DNA of 5,764 nucleotides. Origin: Paracoccaceae bacterium (GTDB taxonomy: Bacteria > Pseudomonadota > Alphaproteobacteria > Rhodobacterales > Rhodobacteraceae). The position numbers and the translations under genes are program-made. The notes under the pieces are model-generated. The model had not been told where the DNA came from. It did not search any database and saw only the letters and a program-made list of their open reading frames with translations. The stretch covers positions 1-5,764 of the forward strand of contig JABSSB010000005.1 of the NCBI GenBank assembly GCA_013214715.1, in the 5' to 3' direction. How positions within the stretch are numbered: the first letter of the stretch is position 1; the number at the start of each line of letters is the position of its first letter. Of this stretch, positions 1-5,690 are shown in pieces.

Positions 1-608
1 CCGAGGCACGCAGCAAGGTCCATACCGTATTGCTGGAGAGCGGATGACGAAATAGCCATCTGGAACCTCGCCCTCATAATCCGGTGGCAGAACCAGATAG
101 CGCCCTCCGTTGCCTTCATCTGGCCCAGCGGGCCCGACATCTTCGATATAGTGGAAATAGGCGTCGTTGAAGGCACCCAGCATGCCGGGCGGAATTTCCA
201 GAACGGTGGGGCCGTCACGATCCAGTTCGAGATTGGGGGTGACATACATGGTCGAGCTGTTGCCCGTCAGAAACAGCGAACTTGCATCCACCAGATTGTC
301 AAAAATGCCGACCTGATGCGCCTCGACCGCGCCCAGCGGTTTGACCCCTTCGATCAGCATGTAAATCGAGGCCGCCGGGATTCCTTTCAAAACGCATTCA
401 CGCCGCGCGCCCGGTCCAGATCGTCATAGACCATGGACGGGCTGTCCGGCAGCGGCGCGCCATCGATGAAGCGCAGTGTGCCGATCGAGGTTTCGACCTC
501 ATTCGGGGTGGAAATCGCATCAAGTTGCTATTGCGTAACCTCGGCCAAAGCCAGAGTTGGCAAAGCCATTGAGGCGGCCATGAAAATGCAGGCATGTTTA
601 ATACTCAA
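1..608 (-). pseudogene. DUF1254-family exported protein, N-terminal part, degraded pseudogene (continues past left edge)
   Basis: Read on the minus strand, this encodes the start of a DUF1254 protein, an exported family of unknown function that usually also carries a C-terminal DUF1214 domain (outside the window). A TTG start at 608..606 follows GGAGG at 5-nt spacing. The first ~22 codons look like a signal peptide: Lys/His, a hydrophobic stretch, then a LALA-like cleavage site. Family-like segments follow: YDDLDRARGVNAF, KGIPAASIYML, FDNLVDASSLFLTGNSS, LEIPPGMLGAF, a VGPAGPDEGNGGRYLVLPP block and DGYFVIRS. Three lesions are visible. TAG at 530..528 sits just after the signal peptide. One T appears lost from a T-run (A-run 389..392 on the plus strand): restoring it turns AF-stop into AFLKGIPAAS. 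A third break near 35..39 separates YFVIRS from a frame reading SNTVWTLLRAS, as the family expects. Family assignment is firm. Non-function is likely, unless the breaks are sequencing errors. ATG at 581 is an alternative start. Confidence 0.82.
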
Positions 609-621
609 ATGATCCTCCCTG

Positions 622-658
622 TTTTGGAGGCTGGCAGCCTTTGTGCGATCCTCCAAAA
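622..658. repeat. 9-bp perfect inverted repeat upstream of the DUF1254 relic
   Basis: TTTTGGAGG (622..630) and CCTCCAAAA (650..658) are perfect inverted copies with a 19-base loop. A smaller hairpin, AGGCT-GGC-AGCCT (628..640), competes with the left arm. In addition GATCCTCC occurs twice as a direct repeat (611..618 and 647..654), so the GGAGGATC ribosome-binding sequence of the minus-strand gene has a second copy 36 bases upstream. The structure lies in the presumed leader of the DUF1254 gene. It has no clear T-run on either strand, so a terminator is not favoured. A regulatory leader hairpin or a duplication scar are both possible. Confidence 0.45.
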
Positions 659-717
659 GACCGCGCGTCGCAGCCAGGTCGTAATGGTCCAGGGCCTTGG
701 GGCACAACGGGTGACCA

Positions 718-729
718 TGACGTATGTCA
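718..729. promoter_or_regulatory. Palindrome TGAC-N4-GTCA upstream of the bchE stub
   Basis: TGACGTATGTCA is a 4+4 inverted repeat about 56 bases before the bchE start codon, where an operator or promoter element could lie. Overlapping it, TGT at 725..727 is followed 12 bases later by CCA (740..742). This is one base off the TGT-N12-ACA pattern bound by the photosynthesis repressor PpsR/CrtJ, which is known to act upstream of bchE in Rhodobacter. The match is short and imperfect, so this is only a candidate. Confidence 0.25.
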
Positions 730-743
730 AATTAAGTTTCCAG

Positions 744-771
744 TAAGTGTGGCGGTTTGCATCGACACTTA
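744..771. promoter_or_regulatory. 7-bp inverted repeat TAAGTGT-N14-ACACTTA in the bchE leader
   Basis: TAAGTGT (744..750) and ACACTTA (765..771) are perfect inverted copies with a 14-base spacer, ending 3 bases before the GGAGG ribosome binding site of the bchE stub. It contains TGT-N14-ACA, two bases wider than the usual PpsR/CrtJ spacing. It could be an operator half-site pair or an RNA hairpin next to the ribosome binding site. The symmetry is seen directly; the function is inferred. Confidence 0.35.
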
Positions 772-784
772 GGTGGAGGCCGTC

Positions 785-880
785 ATGCGTATTCTCTTTG
801 TTCATCCCAGCTATCGCTCTGGCGGGGCCGAGATTGCGGGGACTTGGCCGCCAGCTTGGGTCGCGTATCTCAGTAGCTGA
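785..880 (+). pseudogene. bchE: 5' stub of bchE (anaerobic Mg-protoporphyrin monomethyl ester cyclase), truncated
   Basis: ATG at 785 has a strong ribosome binding site, GGAGG at 775..779 with 5-nt spacing. The first ~29 codons read MRILFVHP, SGGAEIAG and WPPAWVAYL, which I recognise as the very conserved N-terminus of BchE, the cobalamin-binding radical-SAM cyclase that builds ring E of bacteriochlorophyll without oxygen. The full enzyme is over 500 residues. Here resemblance ends at YLS (about 871) and the frame closes with TGA at 878..880. The rest of the B12 domain, the CxxxCxxC radical-SAM motif and the C-terminus are all absent. Neither other plus-strand frame resumes anything I recognise as BchE. 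It is therefore a severed end, pointing to a past recombination or deletion next to or within a photosynthesis gene cluster. The N-terminal signature is specific enough that another B12/radical-SAM family is less likely, but only ~29 residues support the call. Confidence 0.72.
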
Positions 881-1189
881 ATGTGCTCCTAAGGAAGAAA
901 CATTCCTAGGCGCTTTGAAGTCTATATGTTGAACGAAAAGAGCTTTTAGTTTCGGTGAGCAGGGGCTCCCGCAACTAACTAAGCCGCGCCGATGATACAC
1001 CTATGCCGCAACCACTGATGCTCGGTGAGAGCCTGGTGCAAATGCATTTCTTAAACATCAAACCCATTGCAACAACGCAGGCCGGGTTCAGCAATCTGGA
1101 ACGGCATGAATCTTTTCTTTGTCTCAGCCGATGACGCCCACAATGCACTCTGATTGCAGAGGAGTGTGAGCACAAGAAGGCCTCAACAC
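881..1189. other. Gene-free stretch after the bchE break; no recognisable feature
   Basis: These roughly 310 bases lack a credible gene. All six frames are broken at short intervals or give peptides with no domain I know, and base composition looks less GC-rich than the flanking genes. The longest plus-strand ATG frame nearby (1003..1134, 43 codons) has no ribosome binding site and resembles nothing. I see no tRNA-like cloverleaf and no clear insertion-sequence end. It may be the remains of whatever was joined to the bchE stub, now too eroded to name by eye. Confidence 0.5.
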
Positions 1190-1220
1190 TTGTTCCAATA
1201 GTGACAAAATATTGTTCCAA
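1190..1220. repeat. Direct repeat TTGTTCCAA, two copies 22 bases apart
   Basis: TTGTTCCAA occurs at 1190..1198 and again at 1212..1220, start to start 22 bases, about two helical turns. The pair lies just beyond the end of the dehydrogenase gene and partly overlaps its likely terminator. It could be a footprint of an insertion and excision or tandem protein-binding sites. No gene starts close by, so a regulatory role is not evident. Confidence 0.35.
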
Positions 1221-1251
1221 AAAGGGGTCTGAAGACTTCCCAAAACCCCCT
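1219..1251 (-). terminator. Likely rho-independent terminator of the aldehyde dehydrogenase gene
   Basis: On the minus strand, 16 bases after the stop codon of the dehydrogenase, AGGGG (1251..1247) can pair with CCCCT (1227..1223). The run TTTTT (1223..1219) begins at the 3' foot of the stem. The stem is only 5-6 bp and the loop is long, so the hairpin is modest, but the GC stem plus T-run at the right place makes a terminator the best reading. Confidence 0.55.
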
Positions 1252-1266
1252 ATTTTGTTGACTTAT

Positions 1267-2739
1267 CTACACGCTCATGCAGACGTATTTCATCTCCATG
1301 TAATCTTCCATCCCGTGATGGCTGCCTTCGCGGCCCAGACCGGACTGCTTGACCCCGCCAAAGGGCCCAAGCTCGGTCGAGATGATGCCGGTATTGATGC
1401 CGACGATGCCATATTCCAAGGCCTCGGCCACTTTGTAGACCCGGCTGAGATCCTTGGCATAGAAATAGGAGGCGAGCCCGAAGATCGTGTCATTGGCCAT
1501 GGCGATGACCTCGTCCTCGTCGCTGAAGCGGAAGAGCGGCGCCAGCGGCCCAAAGGTTTCTTCCTGTGCCACTTTCATCTCTTGCGTCACGCCTGTCACG
1601 ACTGTGGGTTCGAAGAAGGTGCCGCCAAGGGCATGCGGGTGGCCACCGCTGAGCACCTGGCCACCGCGATCCAGCGCGTCGGCCAGATGCTCTTGTACTT
1701 TGGCAACCGCGTCCTCGCTGATCAGCGGGCCAGTGGTGACGCCATAGGTCAGACCGTCGCCCACATTCAGTTTGGCCACGGCGGCGGCAAGTTTTTCGGC
1801 GAAAGCATCATAGACGCCGTCCTGCACATAAATCCGGTTTGCGCAGACGCAGGTCTGGCCATTGTTGCGGAATTTGCACAGCATCGCGCCTTCGACGGCG
1901 GCGTCCAGATCGGCATCGTCGAACACGATAAACGGTGCGTTGCCGCCCAACTCCATGGAACATTTCATGACCTGATCTGCGGCCTGGCGCAGCAGGATGC
2001 GGCCCACTTCGGTCGAGCCGGTGAAGGTCAGTTTGCGAACGGCCGGGTTTTCGCAGAATTCCTTTCCGACCTCCGAGGCGCGGGAGGACGGCACCACGTT
2101 GAACACGCCCGCCGGGATGCCGGCCCGTTCCGCCAGCACAGCAAGCACCAGAGCCGACAGCGGCGTTTCCGAAGCCGGACGCGCCACGAACGCACAGCCC
2201 GCCGCCAAAGCAGGCCCTGCCTTGCGGGTGATCATCGCATTGGGGAAGTTCCAAGGTGTGATCGACGCAGCCACGCCGATGGGCTGCTTCCAGACCATGA
2301 TGCGCTTGTCGCGCTGATGACCGGGAATGGTCTCGCCATAGACGCGCTTGGCCTCTTCGGCGAAAAACTCGATGAAGGAGGCACCATAGACGATCTCGCC
2401 CACCGCTTCGGCATGGGGTTTGCCCTGTTCAGCCGTCAGGATGGTGCCAAGGTCTTCCTTGTGCTCGATCATCAGGTCGAACCATTTGCGCAGCACGGCG
2501 GCGCGTTCCTTGCCGGTCCAGCTGGCCCAGTCTTTCTGCGCGGTCTCGGCCTGTGCGATGGCACCGGCAACCTGAGCGCGATCAACATCGGCCACTTCGG
2601 CAATCACGTCGCCACGGGCGGGGTTGGTGACGTCAAAACGGGCGGCGCCATCGACCCATTGACCTCCAATATAGGCTTGCGTGACCAAGAGAGACGGGTC
2701 TTTCAAAAGCGATTTCAGATCGGTTTGTGTGTCCAGCAT
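1267..2739 (-). CDS. gabD: NAD(P)-dependent succinate-semialdehyde dehydrogenase, GabD type
   Basis: This 490-residue cytosolic aldehyde dehydrogenase is complete and very similar along its length to E. coli GabD (about 480 residues). GabD oxidises succinate semialdehyde, the product of GABA transamination, to succinate for the TCA cycle. Visible parts are the fold's TPWNFP with the oxyanion Asn (Asn164), FTGSTEVG at 239..246, the general base in MELGG (Glu263), and the catalytic Cys297 in GQTCVCAN with a second Cys at 299, as in GabD. Also present are the ETFGP motif (394..398) and the GabD-like C-terminus (LGREGS, EDYMEMKY). The near-invariant Lys of the KPAS cofactor motif is Arg187 here (codon CGT). 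The start is ATG with GAGGGG 5 nt upstream. The gene is divergent from the hydrolase/creatinase pair and shares a 199-base spacer with a palindrome. The family is certain; the true aldehyde could differ from succinate semialdehyde. Confidence 0.93.
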   Translation of the reverse strand: MLDTQTDLKSLLKDPSLLVTQAYIGGQWVDGAARFDVTNPARGDVIAEVADVDRAQVAGAIAQAETAQKDWASWTGKERAAVLRKWFDLMIEHKEDLGTILTAEQGKPHAEAVGEIVYGASFIEFFAEEAKRVYGETIPGHQRDKRIMVWKQPIGVAASITPWNFPNAMITRKAGPALAAGCAFVARPASETPLSALVLAVLAERAGIPAGVFNVVPSSRASEVGKEFCENPAVRKLTFTGSTEVGRILLRQAADQVMKCSMELGGNAPFIVFDDADLDAAVEGAMLCKFRNNGQTCVCANRIYVQDGVYDAFAEKLAAAVAKLNVGDGLTYGVTTGPLISEDAVAKVQEHLADALDRGGQVLSGGHPHALGGTFFEPTVVTGVTQEMKVAQEETFGPLAPLFRFSDEDEVIAMANDTIFGLASYFYAKDLSRVYKVAEALEYGIVGINTGIISTELGPFGGVKQSGLGREGSHHGMEDYMEMKYVCMSV

Positions 2740-2765
2740 AACGGCCCCTCACGGCAGGATTTGAT

Positions 2766-2777
2766 TTTTGATCAAAA
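2766..2777. promoter_or_regulatory. Perfect 12-bp palindrome TTTTGATCAAAA, candidate operator
   Basis: TTTTGATCAAAA lies in the 199-base divergent spacer, 26 bases upstream of the dehydrogenase start and about 160 bases upstream of the hydrolase start. It is preceded by another TTTGAT (2760..2765), giving a repeated half-site. Short AT-rich palindromes of this kind are typical binding sites for dimeric helix-turn-helix regulators such as the GntR family. No regulator gene is in the window, so the protein cannot be named. Its position suits repression of the dehydrogenase and possibly of both divergent units. Confidence 0.45.
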
Positions 2778-2788
2778 GCAGGGTGGCG

Positions 2789-2801
2789 CTGGATTGTCCA
2801 G
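2789..2801. promoter_or_regulatory. Short inverted repeat CTGGA-TTG-TCCAG in the divergent spacer
   Basis: This 5+5 bp symmetric element sits 11 bases from the 12-bp palindrome, in the same divergent spacer. On the minus strand it contains TGGACA, close to a -35 hexamer, but with no convincing -10 at the right distance. It could be a second operator site or chance symmetry. Confidence 0.25.
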
Positions 2802-2926
2802 TGTTCCAAAGCGTAGCGTGAATGTTGTCTTATTGCCCGGAGTCACGCCGCGTCAGCGCCGCGCGGGCGGGCGAGGCTTCTTCTGGTGGCCTTGCGATGT
2901 TTTTCCCTTACAACCAACCCAAAGAC

Positions 2927-2931
2927 AGGAG
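2927..2931 (+). promoter_or_regulatory. Ribosome binding site that fixes the hydrolase start
   Basis: AGGAG is 7 bases before ATG 2939. The in-frame upstream ATGs at 2822 and 2900 lack such a site and would add non-conserved sequence, so 2939 is preferred. Confidence 0.7.
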
Positions 2932-2938
2932 CCCGCGC

Positions 2939-3727
2939 ATGACCGACTGGGATGATGCCTATGCCAATGCTGCCCATATCGACGGGGCGGCTGACTATCC
3001 ACCACGCTGGGCCGAACAGGCTGCAGCTTTCCGCACGGCGCAGGGCGCACGGGCCGAGATTGGACTGACCTATGGCGAAACCACGCGGCAGGTTTACGAC
3101 ATGTTCCACCCGGACCAATCTGCCCGCGGGACGGTGATCTTTGTCCATGGTGGCTATTGGCGGGCCTTTGATCGGTCGGTCTGGTCGCATTTGGCGATGG
3201 GACCGCTGGCGCGGGGCTGGGCGGTGGCGATGCCATCTTACGATCTGTGCCCGGATGTTCAGATCTCGGACATCACCCGACAGATCGCGGCCTGCGTGGC
3301 GCAGGTCGCCGCACAAACACATGGCCCTATCGCGCTGGCAGGGCATTCGGCAGGCGGACATCTGGTGGCGCGGATGCTGGACAGGACCCTGACCTCGGAC
3401 ATGATTGCGCAGCGCATCACCCATGTGATGCCTATCTCTCCTCTGGCCGATCTGCGACCGCTGATGCGCACGGCCATGAATGACGATCTACAGCTGACGA
3501 TGGCGGAGGCCCGCGCCGAAAGCCCGGTTCTGATGCGTGAGCGTCATACGGAAAATACCACAGTCTGGGTTGGCGGCGCCGAACGCCCGGCCTTTGTCGA
3601 TCAGGCACGCTGGCTGTCGGCGGCCTGGGGTGCCGATCTGGTGATCACCGAAGACGAGCATCATTTCAACGTCATCGACGCGCTGGCCGATCCAGAGAGC
3701 GAGATGGTGGCGCGCCTGATATCGTGA
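2939..3727 (+). CDS. Alpha/beta hydrolase, arylformamidase (kynurenine formamidase)-like
   Basis: This 262-residue, probably cytosolic, alpha/beta hydrolase has no signal peptide. The oxyanion-side motif HGGYW is at 70..74 and the nucleophile elbow GHSAGGH at 135..141, with Ser137. A likely acid lies in the VGGAE..AF..QA segment (Glu215), and the catalytic His is in EDEHHFNVID (241/242, most likely 242, just before Phe). HGGYW, GHSAGGH and a late HHF are the pattern of the arylformamidase-like branch, whose known members cleave N-formylkynurenine and related amides or esters. The true substrate cannot be read from sequence. No other tryptophan-degradation gene (kynA or kynU) is visible. The gene precedes creatinase on the same strand with a 125-base gap that shows no terminator, so co-transcription is possible. 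A role in hydrolysing an amide, carbamoyl or cyclic precursor in the creatine/creatinine route is a hypothesis. Confidence 0.85.
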   Translation: MTDWDDAYANAAHIDGAADYPPRWAEQAAAFRTAQGARAEIGLTYGETTRQVYDMFHPDQSARGTVIFVHGGYWRAFDRSVWSHLAMGPLARGWAVAMPSYDLCPDVQISDITRQIAACVAQVAAQTHGPIALAGHSAGGHLVARMLDRTLTSDMIAQRITHVMPISPLADLRPLMRTAMNDDLQLTMAEARAESPVLMRERHTENTTVWVGGAERPAFVDQARWLSAAWGADLVITEDEHHFNVIDALADPESEMVARLIS

Positions 3728-3852
3728 TTTTGGCCTCTTGATTTTGGCGGCGCAGGCGGTATCGACGATGCAGGCCGTGGCGATGGCGTCGTCACACCTT
3801 TGGCCGCCCCGTCCTGCACGCCGGGACCTTTCTGACACAGGAGGGTCGGCTG

Positions 3853-5064
3853 ATGACGACCGATCGACCGCAGCAATACCGGTTTCACAATGGCGAAAAG
3901 GCCGTTCTGCCTTTTGAGATCGCCGAATATGAGGCCCGCGTCGCCGAATTGCGCGAGCGGATGGAGGCGACAGGCGCACAGGCGGCTGTCTTCACCTCGA
4001 TGCATAATGTGGCCTATTACTCGGGCTTTCTTTACTGCGCATTCGGGCGTCCCTATGCCTGTGTCGTGACAGAAGATGAGGTCGTCACGATCAGCGCGGG
4101 CATTGACGCAGGCCAACCGTGGCGGCGCAGCTTTTGCGACAACATCACCTATACCGACTGGACGCGGGACAATTTCTGGCGCGCTGTGGCGTCTGTCACC
4201 GGCGAAGGCGGGATCATCGGCTATGAGGGCGATCACCTGACGCTCATGCAGCGCGACAAGATGGAAGATTTCCTCAAGCCGATGTTGTTGGTCGATCTCT
4301 ATGAGACAACGATGCGTCAGCGCATGCATAAATCCCCGGCGGAAATCGCCTTGATCCGGCATGGCGCGCAGGTGGCCGATGTGGGTGGCTATGCGATCCG
4401 CGATGCGATCAAGGCCGGCACGCGCGAGATTGACGTGGCCATGGCAGGCCGCGACGCGATGGAGCTGGAGATCGCCAAACGCTTTCCCGATGCTGAATAT
4501 CGCGACACATGGGTCTGGTTCCAATCCGGCCTGAACACTGATGGGGCGCATAACCCGGTCACCGGCCGCGTGCTGGAGCGGGGCGATATCCTGTCGCTCA
4601 ACACCTTTCCGATGATCTCAGGCTATTACACTGCCCTTGAGCGCACTTTGTTCGTGGAAGAGGTCGACGCGGCGAGCCAGGCCATCTGGCAGGCAAATGT
4701 CGATGCGCATGAGTTGGGCATGTCATTGCTGAAACCCGGCGTCAGCTGTGCCGAGGTGACGGCTGGCGTGAACGCTTTTTTCGCCGAGCGTGACCTGCTG
4801 CAATATCGGACCTTTGGCTATGGCCATTCCTTCGGCGTGCTGTCGCATTATTATGGGCGCGAGGCCGGGTTGGAACTGCGTGAGGATATCGACACGGTGC
4901 TGGAGCCGGGCATGGTGATTTCGATGGAGCCGATGCTGACCATCCCGCATGGCCAGCCGGGCGCGGGCGGGTATCGCGAGCATGACATCCTGATCATCAC
5001 TGAAGACGGCAATGAAAACATCACGGGCTTCCCATATGGCCCGGCGCATAACGTGGTGGGCTGA
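3853..5064 (+). CDS. Creatinase (creatine amidinohydrolase, EC 3.5.3.3)
   Basis: At 403 residues it matches the length of Pseudomonas putida creatinase and resembles it from end to end. Creatinase hydrolyses creatine to sarcosine and urea in the cytosol as a homodimer with the metal-independent pita-bread (M24-like) fold. Residues 1..~160 form the N-terminal creatinase domain. It includes YYSGFLYCAFGRPYA, with Phe64 and Arg66 corresponding to the substrate-carboxylate contacts Phe62 and Arg64. The catalytic domain keeps DGAHNP with His233 (His232 in Pseudomonas), ALERT with Glu263, YYGREAGLELRED with Arg336, SMEPM with Glu359 and YREHD with His377. The segment 331..354 looks essentially identical to the Pseudomonas enzyme. 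Start ATG has AGGAGG 8 nt upstream. Retention of the creatine-contact residues argues against prolidase, methionine aminopeptidase or ectoine hydrolase. No sarcosine oxidase, creatininase, transporter or urease gene is in the window. Confidence 0.93.
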   Translation: MTTDRPQQYRFHNGEKAVLPFEIAEYEARVAELRERMEATGAQAAVFTSMHNVAYYSGFLYCAFGRPYACVVTEDEVVTISAGIDAGQPWRRSFCDNITYTDWTRDNFWRAVASVTGEGGIIGYEGDHLTLMQRDKMEDFLKPMLLVDLYETTMRQRMHKSPAEIALIRHGAQVADVGGYAIRDAIKAGTREIDVAMAGRDAMELEIAKRFPDAEYRDTWVWFQSGLNTDGAHNPVTGRVLERGDILSLNTFPMISGYYTALERTLFVEEVDAASQAIWQANVDAHELGMSLLKPGVSCAEVTAGVNAFFAERDLLQYRTFGYGHSFGVLSHYYGREAGLELREDIDTVLEPGMVISMEPMLTIPHGQPGAGGYREHDILIITEDGNENITGFPYGPAHNVVG

Positions 5065-5067
5065 GCC

Positions 5068-5607
5068 TTACCAATGGGCGGGATCGTCAAAGCCGGGCAC
5101 GCAGGATGCGGGGCCCGGCACAGGCGTTAGCAGCGCATCACTCAGCGATTGCGCCTGCCAGCCAATGGGCATCGACAGCGGTTGTGGCGGCGGCAGATCG
5201 TCGATGGTCACCGGCTGAAACCCGACTTGCGAGTAATATTTAGGGTCGCCATAGGTGACGGCGATATCCGCGCCTGTAGCACGCATCGCGTTCAGGCCGT
5301 GAGTGATCAAGGCCTGGCCGATACCTCGCCCCTGTCGATCCGTCGCAACTGCGACCGGGGCCAAAAGCGCGACAAAGCGCGGGTCCTTCGTGTAGCTCAG
5401 CCGCGTGAACAGAATTGCCCCAATGATCTGGCCCGCATCTTCGGCGATGAAACTCCACAGATCGCCGGCGGGGCTGGTGGTGAGCAGATCGCGGGTCAGC
5501 GCATCGAGGATGCGGCCTTCCTCATCACCTTCAGACGCACCAAAGACTGCGCCGAAAAACGGGGCGAGCTGGTCGGGGTCGGGCTGGGTGAGTTGAGAAA
5601 GAGTCAT
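5068..5607 (-). CDS. GNAT-family N-acetyltransferase (YhbS-like)
   Basis: This 179-residue cytosolic acetyl-CoA-dependent transferase is of the GNAT fold. The beta-4 strand LLAPVAV (81..87) leads to the acetyl-CoA phosphate-binding loop RQGRGIG (91..97), which fits Q/R-x-x-G-x-G/A. This is followed by the helix ALITHGL and the late motif YGDPKYYSQVGF (119..130), characteristic of YhbS-type members. The acceptor substrate is unknown. The C-terminal ~45 residues are Pro-rich and outside the core fold. Start ATG has GAGG 4 nt upstream, somewhat close. The gene converges on creatinase, with only 3 bases between the two stop codons and no separate terminator there. It probably has nothing to do with creatine breakdown. 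Confidence 0.88.
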   Translation of the reverse strand: MTLSQLTQPDPDQLAPFFGAVFGASEGDEEGRILDALTRDLLTTSPAGDLWSFIAEDAGQIIGAILFTRLSYTKDPRFVALLAPVAVATDRQGRGIGQALITHGLNAMRATGADIAVTYGDPKYYSQVGFQPVTIDDLPPPQPLSMPIGWQAQSLSDALLTPVPGPASCVPGFDDPAHW

Positions 5608-5652
5608 TGGGCCTCGGCGACGTCACATATCAAGCCTAGGCCATTTTGCGAC

Positions 5653-5671
5653 AGGGCGAAATCGTCGCCCT
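5653..5671 (-). terminator. Hairpin after the right-edge gene, possible terminator
   Basis: AGGGCGA (5653..5659) and TCGCCCT (5665..5671) form a perfect 7-bp stem with a 5-base loop. Outer arms CGACAG and CTGTCG can extend it across a small bulge. It lies about 20 bases past the stop of the right-edge minus-strand gene and before the acetyltransferase start. There is no proper T-run (CAAAA follows on the minus strand), so it may be a weak or factor-assisted terminator. The 5608..5690 interval otherwise holds only the acetyltransferase's leader. Confidence 0.45.
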
Positions 5672-5690
5672 TTCGCTGTCGGCGTGGGGA

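Noticed and set aside
605..1000. 131-codon open frame on the minus strand between the DUF1254 relic and the bchE stub
   Set aside because: It crosses both relic boundaries, has no family resemblance or good ribosome binding site, and its reading is opposite to the recognisable BchE N-terminus.
1003..1134. 43-codon plus-strand frame starting MPQPLMLGES
   Set aside because: No ribosome binding site, no recognisable similarity, and length expected by chance.
881..1200. tRNA gene, attachment site, insertion-sequence end or CRISPR repeats in the gene-free stretch
   Set aside because: No cloverleaf-compatible arms, no terminal inverted repeats flanked by target duplications, and no regularly spaced repeats were found by eye.
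2822..2938. Upstream in-frame starts for the alpha/beta hydrolase (ATG 2822 and ATG 2900)
   Set aside because: They lack ribosome binding sites and add non-family residues; ATG 2939 has AGGAG at 7-nt spacing.
1201..2955. Very long open frame (584 codons) on the plus strand opposite the dehydrogenase gene
   Set aside because: It mirrors the minus-strand GabD codons in GC-rich DNA, has no domain or ribosome binding site, and gabD is unmistakable.
3728..3852. Possible small gene between hydrolase and creatinase (for example from ATG 3769)
   Set aside because: The frame has no ribosome binding site, overlaps the creatinase start out of frame and resembles nothing; the creatinase ribosome binding site lies at the end of this gap.
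3661..4551. 296-codon open frame on the minus strand across the creatinase gene
   Set aside because: Antisense shadow of creatinase; His/Arg-rich composition typical of mirrored GC-rich codons and no recognisable family.
3853..5064. Ectoine hydrolase (DoeA) or Xaa-Pro peptidase as the identity of the M24-like enzyme
   Set aside because: Length, near-identical long stretches and all creatine-contact residues match creatinase, and metal-ligand residues of the peptidases are not kept as a set.
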